Shown: positions 34,978 through 46,479 of the stretch, piece by piece
Layout of the letters: the number at the start of each line of letters is the position of its first letter
Numbering within the stretch: position 1 is the stretch's first letter
Source of the DNA: Polytrichum commune
Lineage: Eukaryota > Streptophyta > Polytrichopsida > Polytrichales > Polytrichaceae
Length of the DNA stretch: 64,000 bases
Assembly (NCBI GenBank): GCA_950295325.1
Contig: OX485808.1
Coordinates: forward strand, 12,030,501 to 12,094,500
Direction: 5' to 3'
Made by a program: the position numbers and the translations under genes
Notes under the pieces: generated by a model
Seen by the model: only the letters and a program-made list of their open reading frames with translations
Told to the model about the DNA's origin: nothing
The model's database searches: none

Positions 34978-35950
34978 CACTATGGACCATGAAGTCGTCC
35001 CAAGGCCCTGTAAAATCTGTGATTAGTTGTTGAACTCATCCCAGGGCCACTTCAGTTTACACCAAGGAATGAATGTCAAAGTGACCATGAAGTTCGAGGT
35101 CCCCAAAAGTCATCTTTTAAGGCCTACATTATCCACTGACATGGTCCAATGGGTTTTGCGGTGGGAGAGGCAAAAGAGGTGCTTTAGTAGGAAAAAAACA
35201 AGGGCCCATGGCAAAGAATGTTTTTATGATAATGTTTTTGGGGGATGAGAAGATGAAGACAAGAGACTGGTCAAACTTGAATTTTTTTTGAAACTATCCC
35301 TTTTGGGCATATATTAAAAAAAATAAGCACATTGGCTTTTTGGTGCACGATTATTTCCTCTTCGTCCACATTCGATTTACACCTAGTGAGGGGTCCAAAA
35401 GCTTTCAGACCTTGGACAACTAACCAAATATCTCAACTATTAGTTAACTAGTTGCCTTCATAACTAGAATTGTTCGCGATTTGACCTACCAACAAATGTA
35501 GTTAAATATCGTTGTTCTAAATTCAGTCTGCCCAAATATCTAGTTAACTATAGTTTATCTAGTTGACTAAAGTTGAGCGCATCCTATTCACATAATTCTA
35601 TTGTAATGTTGTAGTGTCACTAGTGTGTTATTTGTGTTGGTGTTGTACATGGAGGTTGTTCCAGAGCCCATCACTGTGAGTGATCTTACAAAATCATTTG
35701 TTGATGAGCCTCAATGGCCCGAGCAAATTAAAGACCCTTCACTGTCAAGAGGCGAAATTCTTTGAATATATAATAAAACTTTGGAATTTTTCTAGTTAAC
35801 TAGAGTTTTTCCCTAAAACGTTTTGAAAAATATCTAGTTGACTATAATTCTTTTGACAATTGTCCAAGATCTGAAGGCTTTGTAAATTAATTTCTGTAAG
35901 AAACCGGACCATGGAAAAAGGCCATCTTACATAGTCCATGGTGTAAACTA
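34978..35950. repeat. Repeat family E, copy 1, split by a nested insertion
   Basis: The left half (34985-35390) and right tail (35884-35950) match the continuous copy at 40170-40715. Landmarks include GAAGTCGTCCCAAGGCCCTG, GGTTTTGCGGTGGGAGAGGC-like sequence, and TCCATGGTGTAAAC at the end. The copy is interrupted at 35390 by about 490 bp with its own inverted ends. No protein recognised. Confidence 0.75.
35390..35883. mobile_element. Non-autonomous DNA transposon nested in family E
   Basis: The ends are inverted: left CAAAAGCTTTCAGACCTTGG and, reverse complemented, right CAAAGCCTTCAGATCTTGG. The interior contains several TAGTTAACTA motifs also found in the arms of the foldback element at 55.2-56.6 kb. 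The uninterrupted second copy of family E at about 40595 serves as the empty site. Inside, 35650-35766 is a short open stretch beginning MEVVPEPITVSDL, of unknown origin. Confidence 0.7.
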
Positions 35951-36923
35951 AGCAAAGTGACTGCCATTATCGAAACTTCAAATTGTCGCTCAGTAACGCA
36001 TTGCAAGTACTTAAAATTCACAGCAATCTAAGCTCAATGTTGCCTTGAAGATGGAAAGCTGGGTTGATTCGTTGAAGCTACAATAAAGAAACCCTAAACC
36101 CTAAACATAAGCTTTCAATGATGGAGGAGAATGTGCACACTAAAAACCACTTCGTCCTCAGCTTCAAAAGGATTACACATCAGTAGTTTGCAAACGATGG
36201 TGCTCGTAGTTGTGTGGATAACTAAGGTGGATGACTCCTTTTTAATTTCTTACAATTCTTTCATTTCAACTAGCCCTCTTCTCCTAGGATATGAAACATG
36301 TGATTATAGTAGAGCGCTCTTTATTTCATCTTTACATGTGTCATAACGTAGTTTTCACGTGGGATACAAGTGGGTCATGGCAAATGTGAGAATGACACAT
36401 GACAAATTTCAAGGAAAAAATAATTATTTTGTTTCAGAATAGAGAGCCCTCTATGATAGTACAAGATGGTTAGCAAATCCAAATCAAGGCCGCAACCACT
36501 TTCCTTGTAATATTTGGAGCTCACATAAATATACAATTCATTATCAAAGCAAAGATTCTCTTTATTAGAGATGCTCATTAAATGGTCGTCCAGGCACCCC
36601 TTCCCAATTATGTTGGCTATTGAGTTTAGAATGGTTATCCTATTTTGAACACGATCTCTTTTCGACACATGCCTGTTCATAACTGCTCTTGGAACCACAC
36701 CAAAACACATACCACTCAAATGTGGATGTCCTAATATGAAAAGAGATTGAATAAGGGTTGTCAACCTTATTAGGTATTTTGGGGTTGATCATTTGCAAAT
36801 TGTAGGTTATGAGGGCTCAATTGTAATATGAAGGTCATAATTACCTTCAACATCTTGGAGGTTTTGCCATGTCAATTTGAAGCGAAGCCTCCTAATTGAT
36901 GGTGTTGAAAGAACATGGGATAT

Positions 36924-36925
<2 letters not shown>
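35951..36925. other. Intergenic DNA, no feature recognised
   Basis: No gene or element recognised. The open frame at 36375-36764 on the - strand (129 codons) has no recognisable domain and lies in AT-rich repeat DNA. Confidence 0.5.

Positions 36926-36999
<74 letters not shown>
36926..36999. repeat. (TC) microsatellite of about 36 units
   Basis: An uninterrupted CT/TC run of about 73 bp, marking the left edge of the second array of ~1 kb monomers just as the run at 6821 marks the first. Confidence 0.9.
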
Positions 37000-37001
<2 letters not shown>

Positions 37002-39140
37002 GCTTTGCTCTAGATTTTGCCATTGAGATGTACTTAAATGTAACAGTCTTGAAAATTTGATTAAGACCTTATACTAAGACTAAGACACTTAGTATAATCT
37101 ACACCACAGTTAAAACAATAAACGAAACCTAACCATGAGTTACCATGCTCCACGTTTTAGGGTTTTCAATGACCTAAAGCGGCCACTATAACTTACTAAA
37201 CCAATACTTAAACCCTAAGCCCCTCCATGTGAAAACTCTTTTACATGCTTGGAGGAGCAAACTCTTGGCTTAGAAGGTGGATACAAGAATAGTGTGGAGG
37301 TGCATGGTGTTTGGTGTACTACAAATTGTTACTATCCAAGAAGTTACACAATATGGCAAAAGAGCAGGTTTGTATACTCATTGTTTTGTAGTGATGTTTG
37401 GTAGTTACAAACATTCAATGGACTTTACAGGTGAGGTAAATGTGTGATATGGATTGCAACTGAGCTTAGCTGAAGACACCTGACACACGCCTTTCTAACA
37501 CACAATTGTATGTTTGGGTTGGCACAGGTGCAAGTGAGGCTAGCTCTTCACATTTTCAACACCAACAATAGTACATTACTCATGTTTGGAGATTCTTTCA
37601 CTTTATGTCTTATATTTGTGAAAGTTATTATTTTACTTTGAACTAGTATGTTGGTATGTACACAAACTATGGAAAGTAGTTGAGATATTGAGAATACATA
37701 CAAATGAGGTATGTAAGTTTACACATTACATCCTTAACTTATTACTTGGTTGAAACAATAGTTGTTATGTACAATATAGTGACATACTAGACTATGTTTT
37801 GAGCTTAGCTGCCATATGTAATGTTTTTGTGAACATGACACACACGAGGACACACATCATTACATTTTAGTACTTTATGCTATCAAACTTTGATTTGAAA
37901 GCAAGGAAACTTGATAACATATATGACCACTCTAATGAGAGTACATACTCGTTGTTGAAAGTTCAAACTAAGTATTTATGATGTAGAACATATCACTACA
38001 TTCATCGCTACAATGACAGAGACTATGTTTTGGTGAGAAATAGACTTGTGATGAGAGAAAATCCCACCCACCCACCCTTGATTTATTTTGATGAAGAATA
38101 GTATGGAAAAGGCCTCTGAAAAGAGGAAGATCAAGCTTTGAAAAAAGACAACTCTCTCTCTCTCTCTCTCTCTCTACTTTGTTTTTACTTTGCCATACAT
38201 AAATTACTAAGCTCAGTAAACATAATCTTTAAAGGGTAAGTACCCTAGGGTTAAAAGAGCTCTACCTAACTATTGTCCGCCATAGATTCTGATCATTGCA
38301 TCTACGGACAAGATTGAAAACCTAATCGTATAATAAGAGCAAGGGCTTGAGAAAATACCCTTTCACTCAAAGGTAAAATTGCACTAGGCGTTTATCTTTA
38401 GTAAACTTTGCGATTAGGGTAGAGGAAGTTAACTAGTGGGAGAGTCAAGCTAAGTGCTTCAATCCGGCCCCACAAGAAACTTCAATGGCAAAGGAACATG
38501 TAAAATACTCTTTTAGGAGTATGTGGTAATGCAAAATCAATAGGTGTATTGTTGTATGATTGTGTGACATAGATAACAATTGGGTTCTGTTGTTATTCAC
38601 CTCGTGTACGTGACTAATCCTCATTTCTTGTTGGTTGGTTACATGGGCACAGGTGAGGCAGACCCTTCACAATTTTGAACGACATCCCTAGGTTTTGCTT
38701 ATCTTTTTGGGTTCATACACTTAGTGCTCGTATATTGTATGTATTCCACGATGAAGAAAGTGAATACTTACACATATATTTTTTATTGGGTTATATTTTG
38801 AAGTGCACTTGATGACAAAGGTTCTTTCGAGTTTTTGACTATAAGTTGTTTAGTACATACAAGGTTATTTCAAACAATGCAAGGGGTGTAGAGTTAGGTG
38901 AGTATGGACTGCATACAATAGATGGTGCTAACCCATGATTACACCATATGATAGAGTTACTAAGACATGCATGGTATTGAAATGAGGAGGGATCCCACCC
39001 ACCCACCCGGTTTTTTTGTTAAAAGTACAAAGATATGTATATGAATGGAATGGCCTCTGTATGGAGGATGTTTTTTGAATATGACTATGCTTGAATATAA
39101 GCTTAGTTCTTACCAAGAAATGCCTAGCTCTCTCACTCAA
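36926..39140. repeat. Tandem array of two ~1 kb monomers (array 2)
   Basis: The same ordered blocks as in array 1: CT run, 'accctaa' block (37190-37220), then the block ending in '.tgaggc..ctcttcaca' (37440-37555), then CCCACCCACCC with GGCCTCTGAAAAGAGGAAG (38060-38140). A second CT run (38152-38176) begins the next unit, with 'gacatagataacaattggg' (38570-38680) and a second CCCACCCACCC block (38990-39075). Unit sizes are about 1.22 and 0.98 kb, the same long-short alternation as units 1 and 2 of array 1. Confidence 0.8.
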
Positions 39141-40169
39141 CAACAAAACCTCAATATGTTACTTCTAGGAGGTGTGGCCACTTATGATGTAGAATAATTC
39201 CCAAATCAAAAACTAGTTAATTAGTTCAAGTTTATACATATCCAACCCCATAAGATCAAGATCATGGTGACAAAATGGTGATTTGTGACAAATTTTTCAA
39301 GAGCAAGTATACAATCTTCTCAAGTGGTTATATAAGTGTGTAAATGGATGTTGATTATTGGCTTGATGGCTACTTCAACCAACAGGGCATAGCCTTGACC
39401 TTTACATCAATCTTGAAATTGTTCGTTTCGGGATAATATGGAATCATTGTACACAATACAACATGTCTACTTTAAGAACTCTGAAATCTTCTTGAAAACT
39501 GCTAAGTTGTGTACGTACGATCTAAGAGGACAATTGTATGTGTTGGTCAAGTCAACAATCTACTTAGTAAATGACAACTTGTCCACATGGAAACCGTGCG
39601 CTTACTCCTACCTAGCACATGTCAATAGTCAATGTCTAACACAATTCTAGCTAGGGAGAAGTGAATTTTAATAAGGGAGAAAGGCCTGGGAAGGGGAATC
39701 GCCTTTCTGTGTAGACCTAGAATTTGATTACAGTATGACATATGAGAGAGAGAGAGATGATGTTTTTTGTTCATTATGTTGAAAACCCATAATACATGGG
39801 TCGATAATTTAAGTATAGGATGACATCAAGGCTAGTGATTGAGTGATTGATGTTAGCCTCTCTATTCGATATGAACATCTCAAATTTTATGTTGATTTGT
39901 ATAATGTATGTTTCCAAGTTCGCTCTGACATCGAAGGTCTTTGTTATGTGTTTGGTATATGTATAGTTTGCTCAAATTTCGTTTGCGGGAGACACATAGA
40001 TGCTCCTAGATACAGCCAAAATGCACGATGTTTAATGATAAGCTTGCTTCAAATTGTTTAAATGGAATCGAAGCAGGTTTTGATGGAATTGAAGAATCTC
40101 GTTTCAACATACTTGCACAACCTTGGATATCATCATTGTATTTACATACATACTTAGGGGATGTTTATA
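39141..40169. other. Intergenic DNA, no feature recognised
   Basis: AT-rich DNA with short open frames only. A GA run of about ten bases lies near 39746. Nothing else recognised. Confidence 0.5.
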
Positions 40170-40715
40170 TCATGAAGTCGTCCCAAGGCCCTGTAAAATA
40201 TGTGATTGGTTGTTGAACTCGTCCCGGGACCACTTCGGTTTACACCAAGGAAACATGTCAAAGTGACCACGGAGTTCAAGGTCCCCAAAAGATATATTGT
40301 AAGGCCTACATTATCCACTCACCTAGTCCAATAGATTTTGCAGTGGGAGAGGCCAAAGAGGTGCTCTGGTAGAAAAAAAAAAACAAAGCCCATGGTAGAG
40401 AAATGTTGTTATCATAATTTTTTTAATGAACTATTGTTTGGGCAAGAGAAGACGAAGAGAAGAGGAAAACAAGAGAATGGTCAAACTATAATTTTCCAAA
40501 ACTGCCCTTTTTGGGCACATATTGAAAAAATGGGCAGATTCATTTTTTAGTGCATGGTCATTCCCTCATGATCCACATTCGGTTTACACCTAGTGTAAAT
40601 TAACTTTGTAAATTGAATCCTAAAGAAATCGAACCATGGAGGTTGGACCATCAGGTTGGACCATGGAAAAAGTCCATCTTCCATAGTCCGAATTGATGGT
40701 CCATGGTGGAAACCG
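40170..40715. repeat. Repeat family E, copy 2 (uninterrupted)
   Basis: Homologous over its length to 34985-35390 plus 35884-35950. It lacks the ~490-bp insertion: the sequence CACCTAGTG runs directly into TAAATTAACTT. It therefore defines the empty site for the nested transposon in copy 1. Confidence 0.8.
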
Positions 40716-42120
40716 GCCCTTAATATACCTATAATTGCTCATCAATGTCTCATGTGACTACCTATATGATAACATAAGGAGAGAGAGAAAAAGGTACTAA
40801 ATAAAGCCACAAACACACAAATACTTGTTAAAAAAATCACAAGACTTGATGAGAGCTCGTGCGATAGGAGCCGTTGATAAGCAAAGGCCGGCCGTACATG
40901 AAAGGGTTAAGGCCGTGATGGGGCTCTCTCTCTCTCTCTCTGGGGTGCAACGTGGTCAGCTGTAAAGTAATGACATAAAGCTGTGAAGCTAGACCATTCA
41001 TGTTCTTTGCAAGGAAGGGATGGTACTCAATTGTCAGTGCCCAATACATTATAATAACTAAGGTAGAAATACCATAACCCGTGAACATATATAAGGTGAT
41101 TCGCATTGATGATCTGGTCTGACAATCATGAAATAATTTTCCAAGATAGACGAGAAGGATTCATGAAGAATGCAAGTTGTTTCGTATTTTCCTGTCCTAT
41201 ACAACAAATGTTACACTTTTTTAAAGTGGAAAGTGGTCTAAACCCCTACTCGTTCACTAGATTCTCCCTACACCAAACACGGTAATATGCATTTCCATAA
41301 AGAACATCGCCTAAATCGGTTACCTCATGAGTATATTAATACATGACTCCCATTGGCTACACTAAGTGTACACGCATTGAAGTTGCCGCTGAGTCATGAT
41401 CCGTTTTAGAAATGGCAATTTACCATTAGGTCTAGTGCACGGCTAGAGGGTGGTTAATGGGTTATGGTATTTCTACCTTACTTAAAGCAATGATCGGGAA
41501 GAACTGACCACTACACTAAATATTGTTTGATACATTAAATACGAATGCATACACTAAATATCACTAACCCTATGAAAGTAAGTAGCATTAAATGTAAACT
41601 CAAACACTAAATATCAACGATGGTAATATGTGGAAGTTACATGCACGAATTTGGTGTCAATAAGGAGAAGGTTCAGTTTCTCATTTCTTGATTTATTGCA
41701 AGCATGGATACATGGCTTGGACACATGGCTCTTGAATCCCCTCAACAAATAATCACATGTATTGCACATGACCTCGTATTCATCTCCAACAAACAAGCAC
41801 ACAATTTCCACTGACAAAGCAAATGAACAAGCACAATGCACTCTTATGAGTCTTTGACGAGATTCCGCTCAACCCACACATCTTAGATCGCGAGGGTTTT
41901 GGGTGAATGGAAGCTTAAGGAAGTGAAGAGGACGAGAGAGAGAGAGACTCTTGAAGCAATCGAAGAAGAGTGTTTCACAAGAAGGGAAGTGGTAGTCGGG
42001 AAGGTGGCGGCGCATTTATGTCTATCACTAGTTGTCAAAGAATTGAAAATCAGTGTTGAGCAGGGTAGGTTGGTAACAACACTAAATATAATCAAACACT
42101 AAATATCATATTTAGTGTAG
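40716..42120. other. Intergenic DNA with repeated ACTAAATATC motifs
   Basis: No gene. The motif ACACTAAATATC or close variants recurs at about 41514, 41552, 41609, 42079 and 42098, and at 42096-42118 forms a near-perfect palindrome ending TTTAGTGT. These are probably broken ends of MITE family A. A CT run lies at 40923-40941. Confidence 0.5.
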
Positions 42121-42670
42121 TTACACATGAACCGGTCAAAGTTCACCAACACTTTATGATAACTGCCCATCGTTTTAGAAGATTCTATGGAACGTACCTT
42201 GAATTAATAAAGAAAACCGAAAGATCATAACATGTAACCGGTTGGACTTGGAAACAACACTAGGATTTTGACTGATTGATTATGCCCAAAATCCTCCCAG
42301 GACACTAGGTTTAAGGTAGTTTAGACTTAGTTCCAGTGTCTAGTGTCACTGGAACTAACGTCACTACCCTTGGGTGTGACTAAGGATGTTTTATGAACAT
42401 ACACTCTATTCACTCCGGCCTCCCCCGGAGACCGGAGTTCTTCTTCTTCTTAGTTCCAATGTCTAGTGAGGTTTTTGGGCCTCACCGGTCGAGATCATAG
42501 TGTTTCCAAGTCCAACGTACCGGTTACATGTTAACATCTTTCAGTTTGTTTGTTTATTTATTAATTTTGAGGCATGTTCTCTAAATCCATCTAAATGATC
42601 GGTGATTTTCCTAACGTCTTTGAACTCTAGCCGGTTATTTCGCAAACTCAACTGGTTCATTTGTGATTAC
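42121..42670. repeat. Inverted-repeat element, family F
   Basis: The left arm (42121-42300) and right arm (42475-42670) are inverted copies sharing CATGTAACCGGT, GGACTTGGAAACA and ACATGAACC-type ends. The centre (42300-42475) contains CTAGTGTCACTGGAAC and a TTC run. A solo left arm lies at 45665-45805. No coding capacity. Confidence 0.7.
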
Positions 42671-42675
42671 ACATG

Positions 42676-42878
42676 ATATTGTATTTAGTGTCACTTATTA
42701 TTTGGATTTATGCAATGTTATATCTGTTTATTGTAAGATCTCATATTTTATTAACAAGTGTCAAATTGGTTGTTTAGACATTATAGAACATTAAAAAAAT
42801 TTCGGGTAATAAAGTACATCAATATTAAAAAGATATAGCACTATATAAGTCCAAAAAGTAAGTGACACTAAATATCAT
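42676..42878. repeat. MITE family A, copy 2
   Basis: The left end ATATTGTATTTAGTGTCACT and the inverted right end ATGATATTTAGTGTCACT delimit about 203 bp. The interior shares 'aattggttgttta.acattata' with copy 1 at 3.2-3.4 kb, in opposite orientation. It abuts family F. Confidence 0.7.
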
Positions 42879-43644
42879 ATTTTAGTGTTGTGGCCTTGTC
42901 ATTGCATAGTTCAGGCCAACACGTACAGTCTGGGCCACTTTTTCACACAGACCGATGCCTGGGACACTTACAATTTCTTAGCAGACCAATCTCACATCAA
43001 GATTCCCACAAACTTTCATCTAAATTTATCAAGTATTATATGTTTCATAATATTGTTCAAGGAAGAGTCCATGCTTGCTTTTGGCATAACTAGTTGTGCA
43101 TCTATTTTTACTTTATTTTAAAATATGCATTTCAACATGAATTTCAAAATACTCAGCAAATTTTGAGGCATTTTGTATGTTTTTATTATTAGAAATCCAC
43201 TTTTACAGTTAGTCCAGGCCAGTAGGGTGAATATAGACATGCGCAACTTCGCCAATTGTTTCATATTATCATATAGCATTAGTACATTCAAACTCTGAGC
43301 AATTACGCCGAGATATGAAGAATGACGATGGTGATGTTGTGCAAGACGAATTTCACATCAACACAGTCTTGGATTAATACTTGGGTGGAGAAGAGCTTGA
43401 AGAACTAATCATGGAAAAGGGGGATGTTTTTGATAATGATTTACCATAAAGGACCTCATGGATTGATGCCTACGATGATTTTCAATAAAACAAATCATTC
43501 AATTTTTTGAAATGTTTTGAAATGTATTTTATAATGTTGCTTCCAACCTCTAGAATAAAAAAATGCAACACTAGTAGGCATAACACTACTCAACAAGTTC
43601 CATACGATATGTGAAACCTGAGAAGACTACTTGAGCTTGACTTA
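42879..43644. other. Intergenic DNA, no feature recognised
   Basis: AT-rich, with short open frames only and no recognisable product. Confidence 0.5.
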
Positions 43645-43994
43645 GGTCCACTTCACACATGAGACTGAAGGCCCATGACAATTGCATTCTAAGATCTCTC
43701 ATTAGTTGAAAAGGCCGAGACCGTTCAAGATCGCTTCACACGAAAAGGTGAAGGTCTAAATGCTTAAAGAAATTATCATGAATGAAAAGTTTACATAGAT
43801 TTCTACATGGCAAACTATGAATATCATTTCATGGTTTGCTGGAATATATGTTAGGCCCACCTCCAAATGGTAGGTTTGACGCAAATTCTGGCCACACCAT
43901 GTCAAAGTCAAGGGCCTTAGACATGGGCATTTGGATGAGAGTCAAGGCCCCTCACAATTACATGGTCACAATCCTTGGCTTGTGTGTGAAGTGG
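43645..43994. repeat. MITE family C, copy 2
   Basis: The left end GGTCCACTTCACACATGAG and the inverted right end GGGCCACTTCACACACAAG match copy 1 at 11050-11531, and the left third is homologous throughout. It is about 130 bp shorter than copy 1. A clean target duplication is not visible. Confidence 0.65.
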
Positions 43995-44154
43995 CCCTAA
44001 TACCCATGTTACCTTGAGTGTTCTCCTTGTTTCATTTCAAGTATGAAATGGGCATGGTATGGGTCTTGAAATAGAAGTAGAACAAACCACTATTGAGTAG
44101 TGTTGTGTATTTGTAGATATTCACTATAATACTATAATAACCTACTCCAGATGG

Positions 44155-44420
44155 TTAGGGCTAGACACCCACCTCTTTGAGCTAGCCCCCCCCGCAAACA
44201 TGATTCAAGGTGAAAACGCAATCAATTATAATATACCGTGTGTTTTTGTTTTGAACAATTTGGCCTTGGAGTTAGTACCAAATATGTCGAATTAGTTTTA
44301 TGGGCACCCACTTGAAATAAATTAACCAAATATACGGGAAATTAAGTTGTACTAGACATCCTTTACCTCAGTATCGTTGGTGAGGGCCCCACTCAAAGAG
44401 GTGGGTGTCTAGCCTTGGCC
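44155..44420. repeat. MITE family B, copy 2
   Basis: The left end GTTAGGGCTAGACACCCACC and the inverted right end GGCTAGACACCCACCTC, both followed by CTCTTTGAG, match the arrangement of copy 1 at 4400-4660. It is about 266 bp and non-coding. Confidence 0.7.
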
Positions 44421-45260
44421 GATCCAAATTACCCTTTGATCTTCTCTGTTCAAAGGAGATTAACGCCCCGCAATGGCCTAAACATCTCAAAACGAGACTC
44501 TCAATTTTAGACGAGTCAATCTTGTTAGAAACAAAGTTTTGATTCCATTTTAAGATAGTGAAACAGACACCTATATTCGAGTTGTGAATGGCTAGGTGTA
44601 CCTAAGAACAGAGTCCAAAAAGACATGCGTTGGAAAGATCTTGGACTACGTGGTAGAAGCTTATGAACCATAATTCAACTTAATTGGGGGGGGCGGGGGA
44701 CCTATATTTTTAATCTAAGTAACACATAGAAAACTCACTTTGACTATGATTCAATAGGATATTCATACGAGCTCCAAGAATCATGAGGGAATTGGCTATG
44801 TGCACGAATTTGGATTGGTTGACCATCTCGCACCACTTGCATGTTCCATATATACCTCCCAAGAAAGTGGTAAGGAGAGGATGGTGTCGGTTTAAGAGCC
44901 GCTTATTACCATGGGAGGTACCCCACCCAATCCGCTCTAAGGCGCTCATCTTATCCTTTCAAGCCCACCATTAATATTTTGTGGCATTTGGGACGGAGAG
45001 CCTCAACTTTGATGGTTCCAACGTCCAAGCCATTAGGATAACCTATAAATACATAGTATATTTTTTGTCACCCAATTGGCCATACAATGTGGCAGGCACA
45101 GGTAGCTTTATGAACTTAAAACCCGGATTCGGGCAATTTCGGGTGAGGCTTCATACCTTGAGTTATTCTTTCTTAGATGTCTTAATTCGTGGTAGAAGTT
45201 GTTGCTAGAGAACCTCTTTTGCATGGAATGAACAGGGAGCACCGACAGTTACACGAAACC
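44421..45260. other. Intergenic DNA, no feature recognised
   Basis: No gene or element recognised. A G-rich run (ggggggcggggg) occurs at about 44687. Confidence 0.5.
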
Positions 45261-45592
45261 GTCCTATTAGTGTGTGTGAAAAAATAATTAGTGTGGGCCA
45301 CACTAATTTTCTAGTTAAGGTGGAATTAATGTTGGTTCAAGGGTGCAGGTTTTTCCCTAAGTCTTTGTGATGACTTTCGACCAAGATGTTGAATATCAAT
45401 TATAGGAGAAGAGTGGCACAAGATAAAATAATCATCCACATTAATTTTCTAGAGAAACAATTGTTGTGGGTCACACTAATTTTCTACTGGAAATATAGAG
45501 TGTGGGGTGGAAATTAATGTGGCCCGCATTACTTCTCATTGCAAGAATTAGTGTGGGCTCTAAGAAATTAACATGATCTATAGTAATAGGAC
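45261..45592. repeat. MITE family D with GTCCTATTA ends
   Basis: The left end GTCCTATTAGTGTGTG is matched by the right end TAGTAATAGGAC, inverted. The interior is itself partly palindromic, with several copies of ATTAGTGTGGGCCACACTAA-like sequence. About 332 bp, non-coding. A related solo end occurs at about 10871. Confidence 0.6.
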
Positions 45593-45664
45593 TATTTAAT
45601 GCGCTGATTATAAATGAATTGGTTGCGTTTGAAAAAAACCAGTTGACGTTCAGCATGTCGAGAA

Positions 45665-45805
45665 AATTACTGATCATTTTAGAGGAATGTATAGAATATA
45701 CCTCAAATTGAATAAAGAAAAACTTTAAAAATCACAACATGTAACCGGTTGGACTTGGAAACACCAAGATTTTGATCGATGATGCCCAAAAATCTCCCCG
45801 GACAC
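45665..45805. repeat. Solo arm of family F
   Basis: Homologous to 42165-42300, including CATGTAACCGGTTGGACTTG and TGCCCAAAAATCTCCCC. There is no partner arm nearby. Confidence 0.65.
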
Positions 45806-46479
45806 GGGGTTGCTAAATCATGAGCACCTTGACATGAGCAAGAGCATGTCCGAGAGCACGGACATAGATTTCATAGGCCTCTGACACATGGATATAGGGG
45901 GTGATAGGGTTTTGGGTAGGATTTCCCAAAGAAACTTATGATGTGAGATTGGTGTATTGCAACATGGTTGAAATAGAAATGCAAAAGGAAAGCCCATATC
46001 TAGAAGTTGTTGAGATCACGAATTTATGAAGAATACAAACACTTTGCATCATGATTGAATGCCAACGATAGATCTCTTATATCTAAATGCTTCAATGCCA
46101 AATACACCAATCGACAAAGAAGATTACAATGAAGAAGTTGAACAACTAAACACCTCAGTTGAACCCCCCTGCTTTAAACCTATGACATACATGATCAAGG
46201 ATTGGTGTTAGTCTAATGACATGTGTGCAACTTGTTTTGTCCATGATGGAAGAATGTGATAGAGGATGGAGATCTAAACACGATCCTACAAGCACAACAC
46301 AAGGAATATACTAGTATTATTTAGATATTGTGTACAAAAGAGAAAACTCCTCTTCTAGTCCTAAATGTAGTACTCATTCTAGGGTGGAACCACATCACCA
46401 AAACCAGAGTGAGGTACATGAGGACCATCGGGGTACATGAAGTCATACAACACAACACAACACAAGTATGACACCCCCC

